A DNA stretch of 43,701 nucleotides from an uncultured Granulosicoccaceae bacterium (GCA_938020525.1 CALIHW010000004.1:1-43701), one strand, 5' to 3'; counted from the first letter of the stretch, positions 26,793 to 34,896 are shown. Program-made: numbers and translations. Notes: generated by a model from the sequence alone, not told the origin.

Positions 26793-26820
26793 GGTGGATG
26801 CGCAAGCTTATCCCCCCTAC
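26793..26820. repeat. dispersed intergenic repeat, GGTGGATGCGC type, copy A
   Basis: GGTGGATGCGCAAGCTTATC followed by CCCCCTAC. A related copy lies at 37336-37366. Similar GGTGGATGCGC...TTATCC...CCTA sequences are commonplace in proteobacterial intergenic DNA. It sits downstream of the desaturase gene. Confidence 0.6.
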
Positions 26821-26880
26821 GTTCTTCTTCGTTAAGTTGTGTACTGAACAGTTATGTGAGCAAGCTATACTCTGATCGTC

Positions 26881-27018
26881 TTACTGAAACAAGTCAATAA
26901 GGGTTATATTGCCTGTGTCTTTGGCTAGCTGAAGGGCGCTGTAATCCTGATAGTTAGACGTGTCTTTACTCGCGCCTGCCTCCAGCAGATGCTGGATAAT
27001 CCAGGCTAGGAGAGCGAG
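26881..27018 (-). pseudogene. C-terminal ankyrin-repeat remnant
   Basis: Read leftward, this stretch encodes LALLAWIIQHLLEAGASKD, then NYQDYSALQLAKDTGNITLI and DLFQ-stop. HLLEAGA and SALQLAKDTGN are ankyrin-repeat patterns. There is no start codon: in-frame stops occur at 27019-27021 and a few codons earlier, though the same frame before them still reads NRLLNARRD. It is therefore a decayed end of an ankyrin gene. An ankyrin-repeat gene on the same strand (28555-29223) lies just beyond the MmgE/PrpD gene. Confidence 0.6.
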
Positions 27019-27162
27019 TTAGATCAACATATCTTCTTAATCGCGTCTCGCATTTAAAAGTCGATTGCTGTTAACAGTGGTAGAAGAGTACTCTCTAATG
27101 CAGGCTTCAGCGAGTTAATGCAGCTTCAGCTGAATAAGGCGCGAAAATTTCCGGGGGTCCGA

Positions 27163-28551
27163 ATGGCCAGCAGGGTTTTTAATTTTATCCATGAACTCCA
27201 CTGGGATTATGTTCCGGATAATATTAAGGCAGCAACGCGGTATGCCTTACTGGACTTATTGGGCGTGGCTGCCAGTGGCACAGAAACTGATCTTTCAAAG
27301 ATAATTCGCAATCATGCCGTCAGTCAATTTGGCTGCAGTGATCCTGCGCAAGTTGCGCGAATACTTTTTGATGGCAGGCAGTGCAGTGTTTCCGGAGCTG
27401 CGTTAGCGGGAGGCATGTTGATCGATTCTGTTGATGCACACGACGGTTACAAACCAACCAAAGGCCACATAGGTTGTGGTGTGTTACCGGCGGTGCTGGC
27501 TTTCGCTGAAATTGATGAGCATGTTTCTGAAGCAGAATTTCTGTGTCGAATATTGATGGGGTACGAAGTGGGTGGTCGTGCGGGTATCGCGTTGCACAAG
27601 ACTGCATGTGATTATCATACTTCTGGTGCATGGATAGCGCTGGCATCAGCAGCGGTTGGTGCACGTAGCTTACATCTTGATCAAACACAGAGTCGGGAAG
27701 CGGTCGGTATTGCCGAGTATCACGGGCCGCGTAGCCAGATGATGAGATGTATAGATCATCCGACCATGCTAAAAGACGGTTCAGGGTGGGGTGCTATGGC
27801 GGGTTGTTCGGCGGCATTGCTCGCCAAAGATGGATTTACCGGCGCTCCGGCTGTGACCATAGAAGGTGATGATGTACGAGACATCTGGGCAGACATTGGG
27901 TCAAACTGGATTGTCACAGATCAATACGTTAAAGCCTATCCGGTATGTCGTTGGGCTCAACCCGCCATTGCAGGTGTACTGGCAATTAAGGATAAATACG
28001 ATTTCTTGCCTGAACAGGTAAAACGGATAGAGATTGGAACCTTTCATGAGTCGAAGCGGCTTGCCGTCAGTTCACCTATGACAACCGAACAAGCACAATA
28101 CAGTTTACCGTTTCCAGTTGCAGCAGCAGTGGTGTACAACGATGTGAGTGTCGAACACATAGATGGTGCGGGATTAAAAGATGATGGTGTGCTGAGGCTC
28201 AGTAATATGATTGAGATGGTAGAAGTCGATGACTATAACCAGTGCTTTCCCGATCGGCGTAAAAGTCATGTAGTGATTGAGCTTAACGACGGACAGGTTC
28301 TTGAATCCGGTACGGTAGAAGCAGCCGGTGACCCTGAAATGCCGTTCAGCACAGAGATGCTGGAGCGGAAGTTTATGCGATTTGCGAGTGGTCCATTGGG
28401 GGAATCACGGGCGACGACTTTAAAAGAGTGTGTTTTGAGTCTTGCCAACAGCAGCGGCACTGGTGACAACAACCTGGAAAAACTAAAAACTCTGATTTAC
28501 CAATCTGCTGCAAATAAATCATTTTCAAAACAGGGTGCAGGCTGTACGTGA
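27163..28551 (+). CDS. MmgE/PrpD family protein (2-methylcitrate dehydratase-like)
   Basis: About 462 residues, the family's usual size. Recognisable stretches are YALLDLLGVAASGTETD, LIDSVDAHDGYKPTKGHIG, MGYEVGGRAGIALHKT, YHTSGAWIALASAA, HPTMLKDGSGWGAMAG and VKAYPVCRWAQPAI. PrpD-type enzymes dehydrate 2-methylcitrate, and paralogues dehydrate or isomerise other carboxylic acids. No prpB or prpC is nearby, so propionate metabolism is not implied. The frame is open from 27118, but the ATG at 27163 after a GGGGG run gives the normal N-terminus. It is flanked on both sides by ankyrin sequence of the opposite strand. Confidence 0.88.
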   Translation: MASRVFNFIHELHWDYVPDNIKAATRYALLDLLGVAASGTETDLSKIIRNHAVSQFGCSDPAQVARILFDGRQCSVSGAALAGGMLIDSVDAHDGYKPTKGHIGCGVLPAVLAFAEIDEHVSEAEFLCRILMGYEVGGRAGIALHKTACDYHTSGAWIALASAAVGARSLHLDQTQSREAVGIAEYHGPRSQMMRCIDHPTMLKDGSGWGAMAGCSAALLAKDGFTGAPAVTIEGDDVRDIWADIGSNWIVTDQYVKAYPVCRWAQPAIAGVLAIKDKYDFLPEQVKRIEIGTFHESKRLAVSSPMTTEQAQYSLPFPVAAAVVYNDVSVEHIDGAGLKDDGVLRLSNMIEMVEVDDYNQCFPDRRKSHVVIELNDGQVLESGTVEAAGDPEMPFSTEMLERKFMRFASGPLGESRATTLKECVLSLANSSGTGDNNLEKLKTLIYQSAANKSFSKQGAGCT

Positions 28552-28554
28552 TAG

Positions 28555-29223
28555 CTATTCTCCGATAGCTCTTACAAGGACAGCATCAACTGATTGCACA
28601 ACGCCAGCATTAGATGGGTGAGCACTTGAGAGCAGTAGCGCGCGTACGTCACTACCACCATAGATATTGGCTTGTGAGTTGGCGTCTGCGCCTGCGTCAA
28701 CCAACATCTGTGCGATATCAGCTGCATTCATCGGCGTAACCTGACGATAAGATTCCACACCGTTAGCGCCCAGATAGTGCAGCAGCGTTGCTTTGTGACC
28801 ATATTGCGATCTTTGGGTAGCTAATTGCGGGTTAGTTTCTAGCGCTTTTTGCAGCAGATGTAATTCACCGTCAAGCATATTGTCTACACATTCTTCAAAG
28901 ACTGTATCGAAACGGGTTTTCGCCAGACTTTCTACCTCGTTCCATGAGGGGAATCCGTATTCTGCGGCAATAGTTTGCTGTGCCATTTCCAGGGTTAGTC
29001 GGGCTTTCATGATTTCATCCCGGGGTTTTCCGATTAGCGGCTTACACCAGCAGGCCAAGTGAAATATCACTGCTGTGCTGCCGAATCCATGGGCATCTAA
29101 TAATCTCTCCGCCTGTAGCGAAATAAACTCTTTTATGGTGGTGGAAGATTTGTCCATCTGCAGGATATCGGTGTGCAGGTCCCGAATCATCTGGATACTT
29201 TTATCAATATAGATATCTGGCAT
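28555..29223 (-). CDS. ankyrin-repeat protein, apparently C-terminally truncated
   Basis: A 222-residue protein without signal peptide. An N-terminal helical part is followed by an ankyrin-like region, with LLQKALETNPQLATQRSQYG, ATLLHYLGANGVESYRQ and DIAQMLVDAGADANSQANIYGG as repeat units. In relatives as I know them, the SSAHPSNAGV stretch is followed by further repeats. Here it ends after VQSVDAVLVRAIGE, and the stop lies four bases from the stop of the MmgE/PrpD gene. An ankyrin C-terminal remnant occurs on the other side of that gene. It may still yield a stable protein, so it is listed as a gene. Confidence 0.75.
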   Translation of the reverse strand: MPDIYIDKSIQMIRDLHTDILQMDKSSTTIKEFISLQAERLLDAHGFGSTAVIFHLACWCKPLIGKPRDEIMKARLTLEMAQQTIAAEYGFPSWNEVESLAKTRFDTVFEECVDNMLDGELHLLQKALETNPQLATQRSQYGHKATLLHYLGANGVESYRQVTPMNAADIAQMLVDAGADANSQANIYGGSDVRALLLSSAHPSNAGVVQSVDAVLVRAIGE

Positions 29224-29433
29224 TGAGAATCCTTTACAAGAACTAAGGCAAAGATCAAGAGCGTATTAGTTTTTAAAGTGCGGTGATTAAGCCCACGTCT
29301 GTCAAGCTTAGTCCCGGTGCGTTGTTTGTGACATTAACTGTAGGATAGATGCGTGATGATTATCAAGTCATCCATGATTATAGTTGCGTCGCCGTGGTTG
29401 TTATTTGAAGCTTATTCAAGCACCATCCGCCCC

Positions 29434-30606
29434 ATGTCATCCAGAAAATTTACTTACGCTATATTCGGCGTTTTCTTTATCGAATCGGGGGTACTGGGTA
29501 CGTGGATTCCGCGTATCCCCGACTTAAAAGAAAAACTCTCTCTTAGTGACGGGCAACTGGGCCTGAGTCTGTTGGCTCTGCCACTCGGGACGCTGATTGG
29601 TCTTTTTGTCGCCGCCAGAATTATTGAATTGCTCGGTAGCCTTCGGCGTGCCTGTCAGGTGTTTCTACCGCTCTGGGCGCTGTCTTTTATTTTACCGGCG
29701 CTGGCGCCGAGTCTATGGGTGTTTATGACGGTGCTTCTGGTTTGTGGGCTGACCATCGGTCTGGTGGAAGTTGCCATGAACACCGAAGCAGACAGGCTGG
29801 AACAACACTTTGGCAAGAAGATTATGTCGCGTTGTCACGGCTTTTGGAGTCTTGGTTCAATGGTTGGAGCGCTGGCTGGTGGTGTGGTCGCCCAGTTTGG
29901 CGTGCCTATCGAAATACATTTCATCATGGTGATGCCGTTGCTGGCAATTGCAGGTTTTTTAACTTCATCGCAATTACCTGTTCTGAATACTGTAGCAAAG
30001 CAAAAACTCCAGCCAGGCGAAAAGTCAGCTTTATTTCGGTTGCCATCAAAAGCAATTGCATTGCTATGTGTGATGCCAATTGGAATTATGTTAGTGGAGG
30101 GGGCTTTTATAGACTGGTCTGCTGTGTTCATGCGATCGATACTCGATGCCTCTCCACTGTTAATCGGTATTACTTATTCTTTTTTTTCTATCGTGATGGC
30201 AGCGGTTCGATTGTCAGGTGACAAGATACGTGATCTGTTCAGTGAACAACTGATTGTTCAGGTTTCCGGTATTGCAGCGGCCGCAGGTATCGCGTTGTTT
30301 TCACTCTCACCGAATGTTGTCGTCGCATTTCTGGGTGCTGCCCTTAGTGGTATGGGAGTAGCCATTGTGTATCCGCTGGCAATTACTGCGGCGGCCCGCA
30401 GACCCGGAAAATCTCCTGCAGATAATGTTGCCGCTATCACGATGATTTCGTTTTCAGCATTTTTATTTGCCCCGCCAATCATCGGCTTCTTGTCGGAAAT
30501 GCTGAACTTAAGGTTTGCGCTATTCTGTCTTGCGCCTTGTGCTTTAATGACTTTTTTCCTGGCGTCGGAAATAAAGCCCCCCAATGCTAATGAAATTACA
30601 CGGTAA
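29434..30606 (+). CDS. MFS transporter (YbjJ/FucP-like)
   Basis: About 390 residues with twelve hydrophobic segments. The N-terminus MSSRKFTYAIFGVFFIESG, then GTWIPRIPDLKEKL and LSLLALPLGTLIGLF, resembles YbjJ-type transporters. A cytoplasmic break lies around LPVLNTVAKQKLQPGEKS, separating two six-helix halves. The frame is open from a GTG at 29353, which would add a hydrophobic leader. The ATG at 29434 gives the family's normal start, though no start has a good ribosome site. Substrate unknown. It is transcribed alone, divergent from the ankyrin gene. Confidence 0.85.
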   Translation: MSSRKFTYAIFGVFFIESGVLGTWIPRIPDLKEKLSLSDGQLGLSLLALPLGTLIGLFVAARIIELLGSLRRACQVFLPLWALSFILPALAPSLWVFMTVLLVCGLTIGLVEVAMNTEADRLEQHFGKKIMSRCHGFWSLGSMVGALAGGVVAQFGVPIEIHFIMVMPLLAIAGFLTSSQLPVLNTVAKQKLQPGEKSALFRLPSKAIALLCVMPIGIMLVEGAFIDWSAVFMRSILDASPLLIGITYSFFSIVMAAVRLSGDKIRDLFSEQLIVQVSGIAAAAGIALFSLSPNVVVAFLGAALSGMGVAIVYPLAITAAARRPGKSPADNVAAITMISFSAFLFAPPIIGFLSEMLNLRFALFCLAPCALMTFFLASEIKPPNANEITR

Positions 30607-30670
30607 ACAGAGCTGCAAACATTAAGGTGTTGTGTGACTCGTGTGTTCTGAAGTCACAAAGATCCCACCT

Positions 30671-30905
30671 TTATTGTCTGTCATTAACTCTGCCTACTAC
30701 AGGGGCATCACTGGCACCACCAATAACAAGTGCTTGGGGCGCCGTACTGACGACAATAAGGGATAGCGGTTCAATGGCGCTACAGCGTCACGGAAGCCTA
30801 AAACACTGCGTCTCGCAGCTTCATCATCACACATAATGGCAACTTCCATGGTGGCGTTATCTTCGTCACTATCTTCTTCATACTGTTGCCTTGTTCACTT
30901 CGATC
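30671..30905 (-). pseudogene. possible frameshifted gene remnant
   Basis: Read leftward from about 30889, a frame gives QYEEDSDEDNATMEVAIMCD and then RDAVAPLNRYPL. A shift of one frame then continues as IVVSTAPQALVIGGASDAPV and VGRVNDRQ before a stop at 30671. Both halves look coding-like and join at the same point, which suggests one old reading frame broken by an indel. No family was recognised. The rest of the 480-bp gap (30607-31086) holds a 7-bp-stem hairpin at 30633-30658 and the RstA-like sites. Confidence 0.25.
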
Positions 30906-30955
30906 TACTCCGTTGAAGGTGGAACGAAAACGCCGGGTGTATCAGATACCTAATG

Positions 30956-30989
30956 TGTAACCGGCTGTAACTACCTGTAACATAATGTA
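30956..30989. promoter_or_regulatory. three TGTAAC direct repeats with embedded RstA-box-like site
   Basis: TGTAAC occurs at 30956-30961, 30966-30971 and 30976-30981, exactly 10 bp apart, one helical turn each, as expected for tandem binding of an OmpR-family regulator. The last copy extends to TGTAACATAATGTA, whose complement TACATTATGTTACA differs from the E. coli RstA box (TACATNTNGTTACA) at one fixed position. The downstream operon encodes such a regulator. Confidence 0.6.
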
Positions 30990-31016
30990 TTTACGGTATC
31001 CGAGACGATCAGGGAC

Positions 31017-31030
31017 TACATCCTGTTACA
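31017..31030 (+). promoter_or_regulatory. RstA-box-like site upstream of the mipA-like gene
   Basis: TACATCCTGTTACA differs from the E. coli RstA consensus TACATNTNGTTACA at only one fixed base (C for T at position 7). It ends 56 bp before the ATG at 31087. A TTGACT at 31038 could serve as -35, but no good -10 was found at normal spacing. Confidence 0.6.
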
Positions 31031-31086
31031 GATTTTATTGACTTTTGGTCGCAAACTAGTTTCGTGATTAACTGGAAATACTCAAT

Positions 31087-31917
31087 ATGAAAAATGTAAT
31101 GGTTTTAACAGCAGCACTTCTAATCGGTCAGGGTGTACAGGCTGCAGATATCGCAAGGGACATTCGCGAGGGTGAGCTCGATAATGCAAGCTTTTTCGAA
31201 CTCGGTATTGGTGTGTTTGTAGGAGAACTGCCATTGCTCGGGTTTAATGGGCAGGAACCGGACGTGTCCGGTGACGTCAATCTGTCAATAAGTGCTGGCT
31301 TACAGGCACGATTGGAATACCGTGGTTTTTTCGCAGAGGTAATAGAAGATAGCTTTAGTGATATAACACTTGGCTACAACGCATATGTTACCGAGGATAC
31401 CAGCCTTGATATTGTTGCAACTACTTGGTTTCAGCATATCAGCCGTGATGAATATGCCGGTTTTGAGTCTATCACTGATCGAGATGGAGACATTCTAATT
31501 GGTCTGCGTAGCAACCATTATTTTGGCGACAACCAGCTTCAGCTTGAACTATTCCATGATGTTGTCGATGCGCACGATGGGTTCGTTGCAGCAGCTCAAG
31601 TGGGACGCAGATTTCAGTATCGGAACTGGAATTTTCATGGGCTGGCAGGGTTGCGATATTTTTCAGAAAAAGTAGTGCAGCATTACTTTGGCGTTTCTGA
31701 AGCAGAGTCCACTGCCACGCTTGCAGCTTATAACGCTGATCATGGATTCCTGCCGACACTTCAATTTGGCGGGACCGTACCGATCAATGAAAACTGGATT
31801 TTTCGTACGGGTGCCGAGTACTCGCATTTACCGAGTACCGTGAGAGACAGCCCTCTGGCTCAGGGTGATAGTTTGTATGTGCTGCAAGCCGGTGTTTATC
31901 GCGTCTTCCAGCCATAG
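31087..31917 (+). CDS. MipA/OmpV family outer-membrane protein
   Basis: A 276-residue protein with signal peptide MKNVMVLTAALLIGQGVQAA. The rest alternates polar and hydrophobic residues in beta-strands and ends with an aromatic-containing strand, YVLQAGVYRVFQP, as outer-membrane barrels do. FFELGIGVFVGELPLLGFNG, NLSISAGLQARLEYRGFFAE and RSNHYFGDNQLQLEL are typical of MipA/OmpV proteins, which act as scaffold or porin-like proteins and are often controlled by two-component systems. It is first in a four-gene operon with the DUF3019 protein, regulator and kinase, behind RstA-box-like sites. Confidence 0.85.
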   Translation: MKNVMVLTAALLIGQGVQAADIARDIREGELDNASFFELGIGVFVGELPLLGFNGQEPDVSGDVNLSISAGLQARLEYRGFFAEVIEDSFSDITLGYNAYVTEDTSLDIVATTWFQHISRDEYAGFESITDRDGDILIGLRSNHYFGDNQLQLELFHDVVDAHDGFVAAAQVGRRFQYRNWNFHGLAGLRYFSEKVVQHYFGVSEAESTATLAAYNADHGFLPTLQFGGTVPINENWIFRTGAEYSHLPSTVRDSPLAQGDSLYVLQAGVYRVFQP

Positions 31918-31926
31918 GAGCGAGGT

Positions 31927-32385
31927 ATGTACGGATTAAGAATAGCTCGGGTACTTAGCACGCTAACCGCGTTGTGCACATTGTTATTTGTGTCAACAGT
32001 CAGCGCCCAGAATCCTGTCCAAAGTCCTAACCTGCGTTCTGGTGAGAATCATGAAGGGGATCGTGCATCAGGATTGCAGGAGTTTAATGCCAAACCGAAT
32101 AAATGTGTGGCACTGAGAAAAGGCCAGGTATGCTATCAGCGCGTGTTGTTAAGATTCAAAGCGCGTACAAAAGGAGATTATTGTCTTCATGTTGAAAACA
32201 ATGTTAATCCAGTACAATGCTGGAACAATGTCACCACTGGAAAATATCGGTATGAGCTGGAGTCCCGTGAGAACGTGCAATTCGCCCTTCACGATAGCGC
32301 TGGTCGAGTTGCCGTTGCTGTAGTTACTGTTGCCTGGGTCTACAAAAATAGCGCTCGCAGACGAACCACCTGGAGAATATTCTAG
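31927..32385 (+). CDS. DUF3019 secreted protein
   Basis: A 152-residue protein with an N-terminal signal segment (LTALCTLLFVSTVSA, cleavage near SAQNP). The mature domain has KPNKCVALRKGQVCYQRVLL, then GDYCLHVENN, VQCWNNVTTGKYRYELES and VAWVYKNSARRRTTWRIF, the four-cysteine pattern of DUF3019. The family is of unknown function but regularly sits next to RstA/RstB-like systems and MipA/OmpV proteins in gammaproteobacteria. Its cysteines suggest two periplasmic disulfides. The ATG follows AGGAGCGAGGT nine bases after the MipA-like gene, and its stop shares a base with the regulator's GTG. Confidence 0.87.
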   Translation: MYGLRIARVLSTLTALCTLLFVSTVSAQNPVQSPNLRSGENHEGDRASGLQEFNAKPNKCVALRKGQVCYQRVLLRFKARTKGDYCLHVENNVNPVQCWNNVTTGKYRYELESRENVQFALHDSAGRVAVAVVTVAWVYKNSARRRTTWRIF

Positions 32386-33083
32386 TGGATCCCTTAGCTA
32401 CCCACATTATGGTAATCGAAGATGATGCTTCTCTTGCAGAATGGATCAGTGATTTTCTGATAGATAGTGGTTTTCTGGTAACGGTGGCAAATCGCGGTGA
32501 TGAAGCGGTTGAGATGATTCGCACAGATGAACCCGCACTGGTGATTCTTGATGTAAATCTTCCCGCAATGAACGGCTTTGAAGTGTGCTATGAAATTAGG
32601 CGCTTCTACCACAAACCAGTACTCATGCTGACAGCAAGAGGTGATGAGAGCGACGAGGTATCCGGTATAGAGGCGGGTGCGAATGACTACTTGATAAAGC
32701 CTGTCAGGCCGCGTGCACTGTTGGCTCGAGTTCAGTCACTGCTGTCACGCGGTGAAACTGTTCCCTCCGACAAAAATAGTCGTGTGTTTGGTGAGTTGCA
32801 AATCAATTCAGAGTCCCGAAGCGTTTCACTTGCTGGTGAGCCAATAGAATTATCGACCCACGAGTTTGATCTTTGCTGGCTGCTCAGCGAAAACGCCAAT
32901 GTTGTAATGAGTCGTGAGGACATGATTAACAAGATGCGTGGTATTGAGTACGATGGCTTTAATCGATCAGTTGATATTCTGATCTCAAGGTTACGCAAAA
33001 AACTCGGCGACAATGATCAGCCCCCCAATAAAATTAAAACAGTCTGGGGTAAAGGTTATATGTTCATTTCAGATGCATGGTGA
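32385..33083 (+). CDS. OmpR-family response regulator, RstA-like
   Basis: A 232-residue regulator. The receiver domain has the acidic pocket VIEDD (10-14), phospho-acceptor Asp56 in LVILDVNLP, Thr83 in MLTARGD and Lys105 in YLIKPV. A winged-helix DNA-binding domain follows, ending with RSVDILISRLRKKLGD and KTVWGKGYMF. The VTVANRGDEAVEMI stretch resembles E. coli RstA. The GTG start shares its G with the preceding stop, so it is translationally coupled to the DUF3019 gene. It probably binds the TGTAAC/RstA-like sites at 30956-31030, controlling its own operon. Confidence 0.93.
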   Translation: MDPLATHIMVIEDDASLAEWISDFLIDSGFLVTVANRGDEAVEMIRTDEPALVILDVNLPAMNGFEVCYEIRRFYHKPVLMLTARGDESDEVSGIEAGANDYLIKPVRPRALLARVQSLLSRGETVPSDKNSRVFGELQINSESRSVSLAGEPIELSTHEFDLCWLLSENANVVMSREDMINKMRGIEYDGFNRSVDILISRLRKKLGDNDQPPNKIKTVWGKGYMFISDAW

Positions 33084-33111
33084 GCGAATTGATAACATGG
33101 ATTGTGCATAG

Positions 33112-34377
33112 ATGCGTTCGCTAACATATTCTTTGTTGTTGGTGGTTCTGGTTTCGATCTTCGGATTAGGCTGGGCGCTGGATGCGTTATTTTCCCGGGT
33201 TGCAGATACTGATAAAGATTACATGTCAGTCGTTACCTCAGTCGGTCGTGAACTGGCGTTGGCAATAAATAATGCCACGAGTCCTGAAGCTTTATTAGAT
33301 GGCTCTAAATACGCTGCGACTTTGACTGCAGTTGATGATTTTTATCTACCGGAATCGGTACAGACCACACTTAAAACAGGGGAGCCGGTGGTACTCGAAT
33401 CAGAGATGGGTCTATCTTTGAACTACTACCTGCCCAATCATCAGCAGGTTTTATCACTGGAGAATATTCCAGCACTCGATGCTGATCAATCCGGGATAAA
33501 AGTGCTCTTTACCAGTGTATTTTATATAGGAACCCTGGCTTTGGTGCTGTTATGGCTGAAGCCTTTGCTGCGAAGACTGGGTCTACTGCGAAAAGCATCA
33601 GTGGAGTTTGGGAGTGGTAATCTTAATAGTCGTGTTGATAGTCAGGGTATTTCCTATATTGCAGATATAGAAAAAGAGTTTAACCGCATGGCTGAGAGAA
33701 TTCAGAATCAGGTGGATGACAACAAGTTGCTCACGTCGGCAGTCAGTCACGATCTGCGGACTCCTCTGGCGAGATTAAGGTTTGGCGTAGATACGCTGGC
33801 GGTATCTGATCAGCCAGAGGCGCGAGCACAGTATCTGACCAGAGTCAGCAGAGACCTTGATGAGATGGAATCGCAGATAGATTCGCTGCTGCGTTTTGCT
33901 CGTCTGGATAACGTCATGAACGATGCTGCCAATTCACCTGTGGATCTCGCCTCGTTAGCTGAAGAGTGTGTGGCTCAGTTTGCAGATGAGTCGGTCGAGG
34001 TTAAGCTGTACACCGACAATCGACCGGCCAGTGTGTTTGGGGCCAGTGTGTTTGGATCTATGGATCATCTTGGTTCGCTGTTAAACAACCTGATACAGAA
34101 CGCGGTCGACCATGCAGAGTCAAAGGTGGAAGTTCAACTGCGATCCGAAAAAGACTCTATTGCACTGATCGTGTCAGATGATGGACCAGGGCTTAATCTC
34201 GATACAGTTGATAAGATACTTAAGCCATTTCAACGTGGTGAGACGTCAACCGGGTACGGGCTCGGACTTGCAATCGTATCTCGTGTCGCATTGCATCACC
34301 GCGCTGAGCTTGTACCAGGCGTTGCAGAAACGCTCGGCGGTGCCTGTTTTACTGTTCGTTTTCCAGTATCTCAATAA
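33112..34377 (+). CDS. sensor histidine kinase, RstB-like
   Basis: A 421-residue inner-membrane kinase. TM1 (about residues 5-24) and TM2 (about 129-149) enclose a periplasmic sensor of roughly 100 residues. A HAMP linker (KPLLRRLGLLRKASVEFG) is followed by the phospho-acceptor His213 in AVSHDLRTPLARLR. The ATPase domain has the N-box NNLIQNAVDHA, G1 DDGPGLNL, an F-box around KPFQRG and G2 GYGLGLAIVSR. All catalytic boxes are intact. It starts 28 bases after the regulator. The sensed signal is unknown; RstB of enterobacteria responds within the PhoPQ network, which is not visible here. Confidence 0.92.
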   Translation: MRSLTYSLLLVVLVSIFGLGWALDALFSRVADTDKDYMSVVTSVGRELALAINNATSPEALLDGSKYAATLTAVDDFYLPESVQTTLKTGEPVVLESEMGLSLNYYLPNHQQVLSLENIPALDADQSGIKVLFTSVFYIGTLALVLLWLKPLLRRLGLLRKASVEFGSGNLNSRVDSQGISYIADIEKEFNRMAERIQNQVDDNKLLTSAVSHDLRTPLARLRFGVDTLAVSDQPEARAQYLTRVSRDLDEMESQIDSLLRFARLDNVMNDAANSPVDLASLAEECVAQFADESVEVKLYTDNRPASVFGASVFGSMDHLGSLLNNLIQNAVDHAESKVEVQLRSEKDSIALIVSDDGPGLNLDTVDKILKPFQRGETSTGYGLGLAIVSRVALHHRAELVPGVAETLGGACFTVRFPVSQ

Positions 34378-34425
34378 GAGGTAGGCTAGAATCTAGTGTA
34401 GTGTTGCGTGCAGGGTAGAGCAAAT

Positions 34426-34896
34426 ATGAAAGTGAGCAGTCTTACACCGATATTAAATGTCTCTGACATACAAGCGAGCTTTGAATGGTTTGAATCGATT
34501 GGCTGGCAGATCGGTTTTCAGTGGGGGGAACCGGTTGGATTTGGATCTGTTTGCCAAAGCAATGACCAAAGTGGTGACCAGAACAACGACCAAAGCAACG
34601 ACCAATGCAACGGCCAGGGAGGTTGTGAAATATTTTTATGTCTTAACGGGCAGGGTGGTCGCGGCAAGGGCAGCAATACCTCAACCTTTGGCGATGGCTC
34701 GGATGAATCTGCAGATAAAGGTGTCTGGATGTCGCTTTGGGTAGATGATGTCGATGCGGCATTTGCCCAGTGCAGCGCCGCAGGGATTGAGATTACATTT
34801 CCGCCAACAGACATGCCGTGGAATGTACGCGAGATGCACATCCGTCACCCGGATGGCCATGTCTTTAGGGTTGGCCATATCCTTCCGATTGATTAG
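34426..34896 (+). CDS. VOC/glyoxalase-bleomycin-resistance family protein with a tandem-repeat insert
   Basis: A 156-residue cytoplasmic protein with the VOC beta-alpha-beta fold. LTPILNVSDIQASFEWFESI begins the first module, and DDVDAAFAQCSAAGIE with REMHIRHPDGHVFRVGH forms the second. Between them is an insert with five four-residue units, SNDQ-SGDQ-NNDQ-SNDQ-CNGQ, encoded by 12-base repeats, then a Gly/Ser-rich stretch. The insert is likely a flexible surface loop. The frame opens at a GTG at 34408, but the ATG at 34426 fits the family. Function could be dioxygenase, isomerase or drug binding. Confidence 0.8.
   Translation: MKVSSLTPILNVSDIQASFEWFESIGWQIGFQWGEPVGFGSVCQSNDQSGDQNNDQSNDQCNGQGGCEIFLCLNGQGGRGKGSNTSTFGDGSDESADKGVWMSLWVDDVDAAFAQCSAAGIEITFPPTDMPWNVREMHIRHPDGHVFRVGHILPID
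34558..34617 (+). repeat. five 12-base tandem units inside the VOC gene
   Basis: Units follow the pattern AGC-AAC-GAC-CAA with third-base and occasional first-base changes, keeping the reading frame. Encodes the NDQ-rich loop. Confidence 0.85.

Noticed and set aside
26793-26820. Regulatory operator unique to this locus
   Set aside because: A related copy lies at 37336-37366 in an unrelated gap, so it is a dispersed repeat.
27163-28551. 2-methylcitrate dehydratase of a propionate pathway (prpD)
   Set aside because: No prpB, prpC or regulator is nearby, and the MmgE/PrpD family has many paralogues of other function.
30627-30836. 69-codon plus-strand frame downstream of the MFS gene
   Set aside because: No ribosome site or family; the opposite strand looks more coding-like.
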